Shown one piece after another: positions 32,961-43,799 of a stretch of 64,000 nt of DNA. The first letter of the stretch is position 1. Every line of letters starts with the position of its first letter. The notes under the pieces were generated by a model. It saw only the letters and a program-made list of their open reading frames with translations. It was not told where the DNA came from and did not search any database. The DNA is from Plantago ovata (Eukaryota; Streptophyta; Magnoliopsida; Lamiales; Plantaginaceae). The stretch is from positions 107,941,982 to 108,005,981 of the forward strand of contig CM051457.1 of NCBI GenBank assembly GCA_028274465.1. The letters run 5' to 3'. Position numbers and translations under genes: made by a program.

Positions 32961-33722
32961 CGGGGCACTTGAGATTCAAAGCCTCCCACTTCGTTTTTTC
33001 CTCCATTGCCGATTTTTGCACCCCAAAAATCTCAATCTCTCTCAATTCTCCACCAATTCTTGCAATCTTGTGCATTTTACAAAGCCCATCACCTCCTCTA
33101 TCATTTAAACCGATCAAATTTCACGTTTGAAGCATCCATAACAAGGAATCAAAGGTACCTCTCATGAATCCTAACTTTCTTGAATTTGGGATTTCATCTT
33201 AATTAGCTTCAATTGTGTTATGCATTGGTGAATTAGAGTTTGATAATGATTATTGAGCATGTTTCTTACTAGATGTGATGTCTAAATTCGAATTTTGCTC
33301 CTCTTGATTTATGATGAACTCTAGTGCTCGAATTTTCGCTATGTAATTGTTTGATGATTGTTAGCCTTGAATTTGAGTTATGATTATGATTATGGTGATG
33401 TTGTGATTGCATGAGAATGTGTTGGATTGGTTGGGTAATTTAATTGGAGAGTTTGTTTGCTTGGTTTAAATTCGTATGGATTTATCGTAACGAAGTGTTA
33501 AAGTTTCTCGATTTTTTCATATGAACTTTAGCAAGCCTTCAAACTCACCATGAGATTACTTGAGTGAGTTTTGACGTCTAAGAGTCGACTTGTTGCGTTA
33601 TGACTTGTTTTAAACGAAGAACGTATACTTGTCTTAGAGTAGAAGTAGATCGTTTGGTAGTAGTATAAGAGTCTAAGTCTCATTGTCTCTTGAAGTTATC
33701 TAATAAGATTATTCTAGGTACC

Positions 33723-34688
33723 ATGGACACAACAGCCCAGAAGAAAGCAAGGAAGGATGGAGCTTCAACTTCCGAGGAGATTCCCCGTGATGAAAGCGAC
33801 CGTGACCCAGACAAAGAATCGGACGCATTGCGGAGGTTCCGATACAACTTCTATAGGGGAGGGGAACGGTCAGTGATTTGGGACCGTAGCATCTCCTTTA
33901 CTTCAAAGGATTTGGACGTATTAAAGGGGACGAAATATGAGGACAAGGGGCTTTTCTTTGATGTAACCTATGCACCCTATGCTCACCTTACCAGGCTTAT
34001 AACGGCGAGAGGATGGACCTTCTATGGGAAAGAACTCTGCGGATGGGATAGAGAACTTGTCGAGGAGTTCCACATTGCCTTCGAGGACTATAACTATAAG
34101 GCCGAAGCAGTACCTATTCGTGGTGTGATGGTCCCTTTCTCACCATTGAGTATCACTAGTTTCATTATGGGACTAAAAGAACCCTTGCGGGAAGACAAGA
34201 ATAAGGTAGCATACTATGTGAATGATCCCTATGTGCACTATGTCTATGACCCAACGATTGAGAAGTTTCCGAGGAAGATAGCCGGGGTTCTGACAACCAA
34301 GGACTATAAGCCAAGGAAGACGCGTCTCGATAACACCTTGAAGTATAAAGATTTGCACTTGCACGCCCGCATGATCCTACCTTTCGTGGTAGCTAATCTG
34401 ATCCCGGGACTCATAACCGAAGAGATAACGCCGGAAGTCGGGATCTTAGTCTATTCCCTCATGGCAAACCTGCCCATCACTCCAGCGGACATCATCTTCC
34501 AGCAATTCGAGATTAAACGAGAACCCGGTCACCCGCTAGTCTTTCCAAATCTGATCACTGCTATGTGTAAGAAAGCAAATGTGCCAAACATCCGGCTCAC
34601 CGAGGCATCGAGGGAACCAATCGACATAGAGACACACGATCTGATACTCCACCGCTTCGAAGTAGAGCAAGGGTTCGAATCCGAGTGA
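33723..34688 (+). CDS. Plant retroelement ORF, 'putative plant transposon protein' type (321 aa)
   Basis: It begins at ATG 33723 in a strong context (accATGG). An upstream in-frame extension to 33690 has a weaker start. The N-terminus is acidic (TSEEIPRDESDRDPDKESD). The body has the pattern of the plant-specific domain often annotated as putative plant transposon protein (Transposase_32, by recall): RGWTFYGKELCGWDRELVEEF near residue 100, a GVMVPFSPLSITSFI stretch, and a C-terminal segment ending VFPNLITAMCKKANVPNIRL. Its biochemical role is unknown. It takes the position usual for an env-like or extra ORF in Athila-group elements, downstream of the missing pol. Confidence 0.6.
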   Translation: MDTTAQKKARKDGASTSEEIPRDESDRDPDKESDALRRFRYNFYRGGERSVIWDRSISFTSKDLDVLKGTKYEDKGLFFDVTYAPYAHLTRLITARGWTFYGKELCGWDRELVEEFHIAFEDYNYKAEAVPIRGVMVPFSPLSITSFIMGLKEPLREDKNKVAYYVNDPYVHYVYDPTIEKFPRKIAGVLTTKDYKPRKTRLDNTLKYKDLHLHARMILPFVVANLIPGLITEEITPEVGILVYSLMANLPITPADIIFQQFEIKREPGHPLVFPNLITAMCKKANVPNIRLTEASREPIDIETHDLILHRFEVEQGFESE

Positions 34689-34869
34689 TTTTGCGATGGT
34701 GGTACTCCCTTTTGATACTCTTATCTGATATTATGACTTTTGACTCTTGTACTCTTTATTTGCTTTTGTAGTTGTGGCCTGTGTGCCTTTTGTCATGATT
34801 AGTTTAGTTTAGTTGTTGTCTTGGTGCCTTAGGTGATTAAGAGAGGAAAAACATCGAAAATCTGGAAAC

Positions 34870-35030
34870 AGGGCCAAGCAAAGCGCCTGGAAGGGCCAAG
34901 CGGTCCGCTTCAAATTCCAGGAAGTTTTGCAACTTCCTGGAAATTCAAGCGGAGCGCCTGGAGCCTCCCAAGCGCTCCACTTGGCCAAGCGAACCGCTTG
35001 GCTCCCGTCAAGCGGTCCGCTTGGACCCTG
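34870..35030. repeat. Palindromic AAGCG-CGCTT cluster, third site
   Basis: Same family as 29030-29155 and 32700-32960. It lies just after the second ORF. Members vary in the central bases (GAA, GGT, GGA, GCT) while keeping self-complementarity. Confidence 0.8.
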
Positions 35031-35195
35031 TACCCAGATTTTCCTCGTTTTTCATTCTTCTCACCTTTGCGCACCCGTTTTCACTTGTTTCTTGAGTCCT
35101 TTCAGGTACTACTCATATATAGGAGATTGGACACGAACCTTTATCTCAGGGAAGTGTACTTTCAATCCAATTTTTCCTTTTCTTTCAACTTTTCT

Positions 35196-35940
35196 TTGCT
35201 CGAGGACGAGCAAAAGTTTAGGTTTGGGGAGGGGGTATTGGATTTTCAGTACTATATGCTTGTGTGGTTCGTACATGCCTGATTTTACTCAAGTTCATGT
35301 GGTTTGTCGTGTTTTTTCAAATTTTTGCATGCATATCATCCCTAGATTAGTTGTTGCACGTTGTTGTGTGTGGAGTTTATTGCCAAGTCTTTTGAACTTT
35401 TTTATTGAGTAGACTAAGTGTTTATGACCATTGATCATATGTTGCATCACTTTGCAAGTAGTTTGAGGCTTGTCTCGCTTGGTTTGTCACATTCGCTTGT
35501 GCACTAGTTAAGCTTAGTAGTCTCGACATCACCTTGAATGGTGTTTCTTCTGCTGTGGTTCACGATGGCCTTATGAAATGATGCATGTTAGAGTCTATGG
35601 TTGTAACCCGTGTAATTATGTACGTAAGAGGCGAGAAGTTCTTCACCTCGATTTGAGATTGCCAAATGCCTAGGAAGGAGGTAGTGTGAGGTGTGCGATT
35701 CCTTGTATTAAACCTATTCTCTATCGAATAGGTTTGGGGAGGGGGTTGCTTCGTTGATCTTGTCTTTCGTCTTGGAGTCGTTGTAAAGTTTCTTTTTTCT
35801 TTTTCTTTTTGTTTTGTGTCCCAACCTATTCTTTCGAATAGGTTTGGGGAGGTGTCTTTGTAAAGAGTCTTTCCTTTTTCCTTTTCGTCTTTGTGCTCAA
35901 ACCTATTCTCTCGAATAGGTTTGGGGAGGTATTTTTGACA
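35196..35940 (+). repeat. Repeated polypurine-tract-like modules
   Basis: 'GGTTTGGGGAGG' occurs at about 35220, 35728, 35840 and 35920. The last three each follow an inverted repeat AACCTATTC...GAATAGGTT. At 35196 it is preceded by GAGGACGAGCAAA, matching GAGGACAAGCAAA before the true tract at 36675-36706. They look like duplicated 3'-end priming modules. Confidence 0.7.
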
Positions 35941-36706
35941 CATAGTACTGCTGCTTGCCCTTATAAAAAAAAGGAAAGAGAAAAAAGAAAAGAAAAAACA
36001 AAATAAAAAGGGAGAGAAAAAGAAAAGAAGAAAAAAAAAAAGAGAAAAGAAATAAAAAAAAAAAAGAAGAAAGAAAATAAAGAATAGGACCCAAAAGCAA
36101 AAGAATGGTCGTTGCAAGCCAAAAGCAGTCTCGTAGTGTCAAGTGTCATGTAAATATTTTGTTCTTGTGAAGTGTCGAGTTGTAAATTCTATCTTTCATT
36201 TCGTGTCGCCTTTGTCCAAGGCCTGTTCTTGACCACCTTCGTCTTGCTATTCAAGAAGTGGTTGAAAGAGACTCATTCTTGAGAGTCTGGGTAGAATAGG
36301 GGAGTGTTATCTTTCTAAGGGAACCCTCCTTCGTTTGATGAGAGCCAGTATTGGTTCGCCCTCTCTTGAGGAAAAGTCTCGCTTGGTGAACAGAAGTAAG
36401 CCCTCGGTTTCATAGGCACGGGGCAATTGTAGTATGATAACATGCATCATTGTGTCGTCACTGACCAGGTCCAGGTAGAAGATGTTACGAGAGACTCCTT
36501 TGTTTAACCAAGTGCACTTGAGAATGTGTATATTCGCAATCGAGGCATACTTCAACCTATTTGCATGTCATGCTCATTTGGTCTTGTTCATAAGCATTTG
36601 GTAGATTCAATAGATTAGTTCAAATTACTTGGCATGAGACTCCTTTTGTGTTGCATTTAGGTTAGTTTGTTGCTTGAGGACAAGCAAAGGTTTGGTTTGG
36701 GGAGTT

Positions 36707-36959
36707 TGATGAACGTATTTTCTACGCGTTCATCTTGTCTTTTTCACCTTCTTTTGCTATCTTCTAGCCTTGTTTTTTTGTTAGTTTCGTAGAATTGTGT
36801 CACGTTTTGTGTTTTCTGCATTTTCAGGCACTTAGGTACGAAACGGCGTTTTTGGAGCTAAAAACGAGCCTTTTTGATGGAAAAGATGGCGCCGTTGAAG
36901 TTCCCCAATCTCCGTGGCTTGTTCGTAGGTGTTTGAGTACTATGTGTTTGAGTATCAAT
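36707..36959 (+). repeat. Truncated 3' LTR
   Basis: Matches the first about 247 bp of the 5' LTR. It includes a small duplication of 'tgtttgagta' not present in the 5' LTR and ends abruptly in the second exon of the small gene at 36960. Confidence 0.8.
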
Positions 36960-37267
36960 AAACAGAAGGGTTCTGGCACGATATAACATGAAGTTGTGCA
37001 ACAACATCTGCAGCTTGATAGATCGGTCCTCTTTGATGTTCACGTAGTTCGGCCTTTGCTCTAACAGCTTTAAGTTGCTCAAGTAGAGAAGGATTTTCAA
37101 TCCTATTACCATGAACATCATGATACCTACACGTTAAAATATGTGAGAACAAAGTATGAAAAATAGTTAAAATAATAAACAACTACAAAATGTTACCTTA
37201 CGCCCCATTTGAGCATGTGCTGAAGTTGTTCATAAAAAATAGCTTCAAACTGAGGTTGATTATACAT
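36960..37267 (-). pseudogene. Truncated paralogue of the 131-aa gene
   Basis: Exon 1 at 37197-37267 (71 bp, as in the gene at 27696-28172), intron GTAACA...GTAG, exon 2 from 37126 down to about 36960. The protein begins MYNQPQFEAIFYEQLQHML and shares the motif GPIYQAADVVAQLHVI, then stops where the Gypsy LTR begins. The last third is gone. The break shows that the retroelement insertion, or a deletion at its edge, destroyed this copy. Confidence 0.7.
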
Positions 37268-37384
37268 AGTAGCTCTCAAAAACGTTAGTGAATAAGTGTA
37301 TGTAGTTAAAATCGAACAGATGAGTAGTATAATTCTTGGTGAATTGGCTCACAATTTATAGAAGTTGTGCATGCACATGCATTA

Positions 37385-37455
37385 TAATGCATGCAATTTC
37401 AACCACACTTGTCAATGCATGCAATTTCAACCACACTTGTCAATGCATGCAATTT
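37385..37455. repeat. Short tandem repeat (28 bp, about 2.5 copies)
   Basis: Repeated 'atgcatgcaatttcaaccacacttgtca', located upstream of the truncated paralogue. Confidence 0.8.
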
Positions 37456-37766
37456 CAAGTCTATAATGCATATATACTGTTTGATTGTCGTGTATGCGTA
37501 AATCAGGATTTTAATTTACTCTGTGTGTTGCAGGAAACCGGATGTTATTCCCTATCGACTAAGGAGTGAATCCAACTCATTGTCAATCTGTTGAAGCACA
37601 ACATCAATGCACCTATTATTTTTTAAATGTTATCTTGAAGTTTAAATACTTTATGGCAGACTATCGTAGTATTGTACATCAAACATGTTACTAAATAATA
37701 TGGACGCCTAATAGAAAAAATAAAAATCAATATTGATGTTGCATGTTAAGATATTATATCAACTTA

Positions 37767-38673
37767 TTAGCCACAGTTACAGTAACGGGGCCAATTGGTG
37801 GTGTCGAATAGGATCATCAATTCTCTGTTCGCTAGGCAATAGTGACACCTAGTGCTGGATCCACTTCCACTCGGTGTATGGATACGACACATTGAAACAC
37901 GTATGAACAACAATATTCTAACCTCCATGGCCCATAGAATTTCATTCAGTTTTTTGCGACATTCAGTTATATATTTACGTCCACTACATGTGCCTTCATA
38001 TGCACGCATTATCGATATACCGTCCTCCCTTACTTGTGGATCATGCATGTGCCACATCTTGAACACACAACTCAAATGCGGTGCTTCCACATGACCAGCT
38101 AACATTGCACGTTGAAGGAACTGTTGGGCCGTTTCATATTTTTTATAGAAGAAGTAATCTATCTGCATCAATATTTATTGAAATTTGTGTTAGTGATGAT
38201 GTAAGAAAAAAATGTTTATGCTGAACAGTTAGTAAGTTCGACTTACCAAGGCGTATCTATATAGTAAGTCTGGGTTACCATGTTGAAGACACTTGGCATG
38301 GAGAAGTAATTCGGATGATGAAACACTCTTTGAATGAAACAACTCGAACTTCATATAGCGGTAAACGAAGGGCTCTATTGATAGTTCATTCAGACGTTTG
38401 CAACTGTAGATAAATCAATGCGATAAAAAAGAAATTATATGAAAATCAAACAATTCGAAATAGCTTGTTGAATGTAATAAATTCTCACGTTAACTGAAGT
38501 ACATCAATCGATTCTGATGAGTTTACAGCAACACGTTGAATGATTTTTCTGACCAAATCCGTTGGAATATATAATAGCCGACTATGATGTTTACGGGTGA
38601 TTTGTTTGCGCTTACGAACATGAATGATGGCTCTGCAGATCCTGTTCTTGGACTTTAAGACGTCAACATCCAT
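37767..38673 (-). CDS. F-box protein, three exons, 245 aa
   Basis: Exons 38489-38673, 38247-38403 and 37767-38162 have GT-AG borders and join in frame to 246 codons including the stop. Residues about 38-75 form an F-box (IPTDLVRKIIQRVA, then SIDVLQLTCKRLNELS), which would bind SKP1 in an SCF ubiquitin ligase. The rest follows the plant family of At2g35280/At1g67623-like F-box proteins (by recall): GNPDLLYRYALIDYFFY, then a segment with LSCVFKM, and a C-terminal Cys-rich tail (CHYCLANREL). A longer start at 38718 is possible, but 38673 removes a short direct duplication of upstream sequence. All borders are intact, so it may be expressed. It is carried by the CACTA element. Confidence 0.75.
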
Positions 38674-39091
38674 CTGAACGTCGGTTTCAATATATATTGC
38701 TCCTAAATTCGGTTTCAATATATATTGCTCCTAAACTATGATAGTAGCAAAGACTATTTATAATGTAATGTATAGAGTATATTAGGTAATGATCATGCAA
38801 TACAATATTAGGTATGTATCTAACTCCTAATTTAAACAAATAATGTGTTGACTTCACGATTTGCTGAATTACCAAAACTTTGGTATTATTAAATACATAC
38901 CAAAGATATACCACTATGAGATCAAGTGGAAATAATAAATATTATGGCAAAATTATATCATCGAATCTGTTTTATAAAGGTAAAAAAATAAAAACACAAA
39001 ACACGAAAGAAAAAAGAAAAAAAAAAAAGAAACTGTAATAATCGTAGATAATCGATACCAGAAAAAATGAGTTATACATCGATACGATGAA

Positions 39092-39912
39092 TTAAATCTC
39101 ATCTATAGCCGTATGAAATTCATATGCACGACTATAGCATAATACTTCCTGGTCTGCCAAACAACTAAAACATAAGCCGTCATCTATATCATCCATCCCC
39201 ACGATATGATCATCGTTGCAAAATTTTGGAATATTGAAATCCAAAGCAAACATACAACGATTTAAATCGCGAAGATGGCCTAATAAATATTTTCTACGCA
39301 TCTTCAAAAGGAACAACCCTCTTGGCATTGTTGCAATCTCTTTGAAGAGACGTAAACCATGTTGTCGAATTTGTTCATCACCATTCAACATTTTAACTAT
39401 GCATGACAAATATTTGGCCATTGGATGTGATGCTTCGGTTAGTATTCGCAACAACTCTTCGACCCTATGGAAGATCTCATACTGGAAAAAATCCATCTAC
39501 AATATAAAATCAAATAATATTAGCAAACAGGTTTAGAAAATAAATATTTAAAACAGTGGTATGAAAAAAAAATGACACTTATGATTAACATCATGTAGTA
39601 GAAATCTGGAGTTGCTAGTTCTTCATTACGGACGGATGCAAGATCAAACCTCACATAGTAGAAACCCTTATTGAACATACGCCCAAAACAATACATGCTA
39701 CGTAAAATAAGAAATGATTAATTAGTATTACCACATACCGTTAAAATTAGAAGTAACGAATAAAACAATTCATTATACTATGAATCTCACCACATCTTAA
39801 TTGAAATACTGTCGATCCAGCCACCCAAAACAATTAACAACAAATACTTCAAATGAATCTTCGTCTCTTCTTCAACAGATTTCATCGCCACGAAACCAAC
39901 CGGATCCTCCAT
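39092..39912 (-). CDS. F-box-family relative (213 aa), three exons, one damaged donor
   Basis: Exons 39791-39912 (122 bp), 39583-39697 (115 bp) and 39092-39496 (405 bp) sum to 214 codons. The last exon encodes AKYLSCIVKMLNGDEQIRQ and a Cys motif CFSCLADQEVLC, matching the architecture of the F-box gene at 37767-38673, but no clear F-box is seen in exon 1. The donor of intron 2 reads ATAAGT instead of GTAAGT (paralogue at 44729 has GTAAGT), so correct splicing is doubtful. It may be a recent pseudogene. Confidence 0.55.
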
Positions 39913-40281
39913 AATTCTTGAACGATTAAAAATAAATATAGGGTCGGTTGTAAAATGTCGAATTAAATATAACACTGATTTTAAAACGAAGGAGAGCACC
40001 CCGATTGCTAGCTATATATAAGATTTTTTAGGGCTTAAAAAAAGGCTTAGAAATCATGGAATGATTTTTGCTCCGTTTGAATTTTAAAATTACTTACCAC
40101 ATTATTTAAGCAAAAAATCTAAACACTCCATATATGTCGATTTTCAGCATTGATGAGGCGTGCATGGACAAAAAGGAAAGACAATAAAAATTAAGACTTA
40201 CCAAAATAACTTAAAGATTTTGTTACGAAAAAAATATTAAATCGAACACCAATACTTAATGTTGTCAACAATGAACGATTG

Positions 40282-40360
40282 AAAAGCTGTGGCCGAGCGG
40301 AATGTGGTGATGTTCATGGTATATGCCACCCGGGTTTAAATCCCTCTGGCCACAGCTTTT
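40282..40360 (+). ncRNA. tRNA-like inverted-repeat unit A
   Basis: AAAAGCTGTGGCC at the 5' end pairs perfectly with GGCCACAGCTTTT at the 3' end. Inside are a Ser/Leu-type box A (TGGCCGAGCGG), a middle stem (GTGG/CCAC) and a box B-like GGGTTTAAATCCC. A T-run (a pol III terminator signal) follows directly. The size is about 79 nt. The D and T stems do not pair well enough for a normal tRNA. Confidence 0.5.
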
Positions 40361-40526
40361 TTTTTTTTTTCCAATCAAATGATTTATTCGATTATATGAC
40401 TGATTTAATAATTAATAATCTAGAGTAATTATTACGGAAAAAAACTTAATTGTTACTAAATAAAGTTAAAAGCATAAAATATCAAATCGAACACCAATAC
40501 TTGATGTTGTCAACAAAGAATGATTG

Positions 40527-40604
40527 AAAAGCTGTGGCCGAGCGGAATGTGGCGATGTTCATTGTATATGCCACCCGGGTTCAAATCCCTCTAGCCACAG
40601 CTTT
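40527..40604 (+). ncRNA. tRNA-like inverted-repeat unit B
   Basis: Same plan as unit A, 245 bp downstream, with box B GGGTTCAAATCCC and a T-run. One arm base differs (AGCCACAG), a small mismatch. Flanking sequence is also repeated, so units A-C form a tandem array with a period of about 243 bp. Confidence 0.5.
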
Positions 40605-40767
40605 TTTTTTTTTTCCAGTTAAATAATTTATTCGTTTAATCACTGATTTAATAATTAATAATCTAGAGTAATGATTAATTAAAAAAACTTAATCGTTAAT
40701 AAATAATTAAAAGCATAAAATATGAAATCGGACACCAATACTTGATGTTGTCAATAATGAATGATTG

Positions 40768-40846
40768 AAAAGCTGTGGCCGAGTGGAATGTGGTGATGTT
40801 TATGGTATATGCCACCCGGGTTCAATTCTCTCTGGCCACAGCTTTT
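40768..40846 (+). ncRNA. tRNA-like inverted-repeat unit C
   Basis: Same plan (13-bp terminal pairing, TGGCCGAGTGG box A, GGGTTCAATTC box B), followed by only four T before 'gctata'. Confidence 0.45.
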
Positions 40847-41081
40847 GCTATACTGTTTTTAACTTTTTTTCTTACTTCAATTAAAAACAAATATTAGTCT
40901 CACATAAAACACAAATAAATTAATCATCAAGTACTTGCATTCTGGATATAAGTATTTGTATAACCGAGAAGATCAAATATTTGAAACAACTTTATTAATA
41001 TTGTTATTACATCATCTATATAACCATACAAATCAAAGAAGAACATTGAGAATCATTGGGGTCGAGGCTTATGATCATGAT

Positions 41082-41585
41082 TCAGTATGTATGATCATAA
41101 GTGAATCGAAAGCCAGACACCTCAACAGATTTTCCTTTGCCATTTAGTGCACCACGTGATGTAGCGACGCAAAAGCCACCAGGTTCATTCCCAATGTTGT
41201 TATGAAAATGGATTGTACCACCAATTGCCTCAATGTGTTTTTTCATCAATCCAGGATCATATCCAGAACCAGTTGAGGATAGGATGAACACGTTGGAATT
41301 ATTCTCCATGATCTTCTCTTTCATGTAGGATTTGAAATCAATAGATGGCTCATCAATTGGTTGTGCAACATTTATCCACAACATTTTTGTCTCTTCCTCT
41401 TGATCGAGATGGATGTTCTTCTGTTTCATCGTACATGTTATTGTCCCGTCTTCCTTGCACACAAACTTGATCTTCATCTTCATTTGACTCTTGATGTTTA
41501 TAGTTTTGCAGCACGCCAGACCTCTGTGGTGACTAATTTCATTGTTGCCAAGGATGACAATTGTTTCTGCCTGAACTTGCGACAT
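41082..41585 (-). CDS. Single-exon 167-aa protein of unknown family
   Basis: Open from ATG at 41585, with a TATA box (TATAAATA, 41680-41687) about 95 bp upstream on the minus strand. This is a good promoter-to-start distance. The protein has no signal peptide or membrane segment. It is hydrophilic with several Cys, and its C-terminal half contains NVFILSSTGSGYDPGLMKKH and GNEPGGFCVATSRG. I do not recognise a domain. It lies between F-box-family genes in the CACTA cargo and has no frameshift or stop, unlike many of its neighbours. Confidence 0.6.
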   Translation of the reverse strand: MSQVQAETIVILGNNEISHHRGLACCKTINIKSQMKMKIKFVCKEDGTITCTMKQKNIHLDQEEETKMLWINVAQPIDEPSIDFKSYMKEKIMENNSNVFILSSTGSGYDPGLMKKHIEAIGGTIHFHNNIGNEPGGFCVATSRGALNGKGKSVEVSGFRFTYDHTY

Positions 41586-41917
41586 CTTTCGATTCTTTTG
41601 GTTAGTAGTTCGTACACCTCTGATTTTACTTTCGAATTTAGTGTTCTGCTATGATGAAAAACGTTTTTGTGTAGTATCTTATTTATAGATGGAGGAAAGA
41701 TACCAAATCTGAAGAGACACCTTCTTCAATAGTTGTGACTTTTTATTTGCAAACATTAACTTAAAGAGATGCACTCATTCACAGATTTAATCCAAGTGTT
41801 GTGTCTCTTGAATATCAAAAGACCTGACTTTTCATCTTTAATCGAACAGTTCTAATAATAATATTTCGATGCATTAGATAATTGCTAATAATTAGATTAT
41901 TACGAAACTCAAAGCAA

Positions 41918-41918
<1 letters not shown>

Positions 41919-41996
<78 letters not shown>
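41919..41996. repeat. (AAT)n microsatellite
   Basis: About 26 uninterrupted AAT units. Confidence 0.95.
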
Positions 41997-42129
41997 TAAT
42001 CTGATTTGATAATGAAAATAAAAATAAAAGATTCATGTTACATAGATCATTACTTCATAACTAAAGGCTTCCAATAGAAGACTGAAAATAGAAATAACGA
42101 TTGAATGTTCGAATCTCAATGTCAGCAAG

Positions 42130-42920
42130 TCATTCGTAGCATGTAGTGTCGTTATAGTGACCACACTTTGTCCACTCTTTGCTACAAAATGAAGGAATAT
42201 CAAAATTGTTCTCGAAAACTCCATCATGTATCTTGTAAATTTGAGTGCATGGCGACTGTCGCCACATCTTGATACTCGTCATTCCTCCACTGCTCGCTAA
42301 TTCTTTGAAGGCAGTGAAGCCTTGTTGCCTCACTGCACTATTCGGATCAACCATTCTACAAATACACGAAGCTTAGGCAGCCATCTTGTGAGAGTGCTTC
42401 TCCAGCATCTCAAGCAAATAAGGTACTCGAACACATCAACCTGTAGAATATAGTTAAGAAGTTGAATATAAAATTTGTTCAAATATTTCCCTAGAAATAA
42501 GACATCAACCAAATACATACTATGAGCATGCTATGGCAAGTGTCCAACGATGCCATTGGATGAATTGGGATTGAAGAGACGTCAAGGTCCTCATAAAATC
42601 GATCAATACCAAACATGATCTTGAACGCTTTCATGCTGCAGTTAACATAAATACAAATTTCCATCAAGATCCAATAATAAGAAATTCGTATAATTTAAAA
42701 ATAAAAAATCTAAGAAATCAAAATATAATTCATACCAAATGAGCACTTCACCACCATAAACGTAACTGTTGAGGGTGACTACCAACATCAATATGATGTG
42801 CTCAAACGTTCCCTCGTCAATTATTTTTCGGAACATTCGAACTCGATTCTCAATATTCGACTGAGCCGCCTCCAAACCAAATGGAGTCCTCATTTTCGCA
42901 ATATGTAGTGATGATTTCAA
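42130..42920 (-). pseudogene. F-box-family relative, pseudogene
   Basis: Exons 42736-42920 (or from the ATG at 42893), 42521-42635 (115 bp, the same length as the second exon in both relatives) and 42130-42440 have correct borders. Exon 2 reads MKAFKIMFGIDRFYEDLDV. In exon 3 a one-base shift follows VDVFEYLI, and an in-frame TAA sits in 'atggctgccTAAgcttcg', where relatives have an open codon. The downstream part (MVDPNSAVRQQGFTAFKEL) is in the shifted frame. The C-terminal Cys motif of relatives is missing. Confidence 0.65.
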
Positions 42921-43403
42921 TTAAACAGACTTCGATTTTATAGTACATTGTTAGTAGTCTAAATATGGTACTCTCATTAGAACAAAATCGAACTGTTTAT
43001 ATATAATGTCTGGCTAAATCAAATTTTGTAATCTAAATATGGTTAAGATTGTAAAAGTGTTAGACGATATGAAATGTATTAAATCACAGATCCCGTATAA
43101 AAATATGGTGCTCGAGAGTTTTGGTAAGCACAAAATATGGTGCTTGAGATTTTCATATCGTTTCCGTATATAAGTTGGCACGTTAATTGAATTGATTATG
43201 CAAAATCTCAAGCAATCCAACGTATTTCTACAAAGATACTGACCTCTCATTCAGTCAAACTAAATCCTTTAAATTTAGAGAGTTTTAAAATTAGAAAGAA
43301 TGCGGAATCAATACCATAATCATGATAAATCGTGTAGTGAAATAAACACAGAGGCATAGTAAATCAAGTACCAGTATCAAATGTTATCAGCAATAAACGA
43401 TTA

Positions 43404-43480
43404 CAAAGTTGTGGCCGAATGGAATGTAGGATCTTCATCATCCTCACCACCCGGTTTCAATTTCCACCGGCCACTGCTTT
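43404..43480 (+). ncRNA. Degenerate tRNA-like unit D
   Basis: Recognisable GTGGCCGAATGG box A and CCGGTTTCAATTTCC box B region, ending CCACTGCTTT. Terminal pairing is mostly lost. It is an old copy. Confidence 0.35.
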
Positions 43481-43799
43481 GACTTATGTTTTTTTTTTTT
43501 TTTATCATAAGACGGATTCTAAAAAGAGATTATTATTAAATACAAAACATAAACAAAATAACCACTGATTTAAACATATAGCAACGTGACAATGAATATG
43601 CTTCCAAATCCAACTTTTCTTAATGCTCAAATGTATAGCAATGTATTTAAACGGCACAGATTGTAGCTTTTGGTATTCTTTCTCTTAACTCATACAATTA
43701 AAGTATGACGGAATCGTAGTCAATTTCAATTGTCAATTTTTAGAATATGTAAACTTCATGAACATCCGACTGTAAATTTTAAAAGATATGTAAAACTTA

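Larger units (their letters stand above)
28699..36959 (+). mobile_element. Athila-like Ty3/Gypsy element lacking pol, 3' LTR truncated
   Basis: 5' LTR 28699-30087 (TGATGAACG...CATCATCA), then a primer-binding site TGGCGCCGTTGTCGGGGA (30091-30108, tRNA-Asp type by recall). A gag-protease frame (30231-32536) and a second ORF (33723-34688) follow, with a polypurine tract TTTGGGGAGT next to a 3' LTR at 36707. The 3' LTR keeps only about 253 bp and is cut where truncated host gene sequence begins (36960). No RT, RNase H or integrase is present. The sequence CGGGAGGCAACCCG, commonly found after pol in this group, follows protease directly, so pol was lost. The element cannot move without help. Confidence 0.8.

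Noticed and set aside
34833-35412. Second retroelement protein after the 321-aa ORF
   Set aside because: The frame runs through the palindromic AAGCG cluster and shows no domain.
35560-36149. Phe-rich membrane-like proteins on the minus strand
   Set aside because: Reverse reading of an A-rich purine stretch near the retroelement's polypurine modules.
40282-40846. Functional tRNA-Ser or tRNA-Leu genes
   Set aside because: D and T stems pair poorly and the anticodon region is not canonical; listed as tRNA-like units instead.
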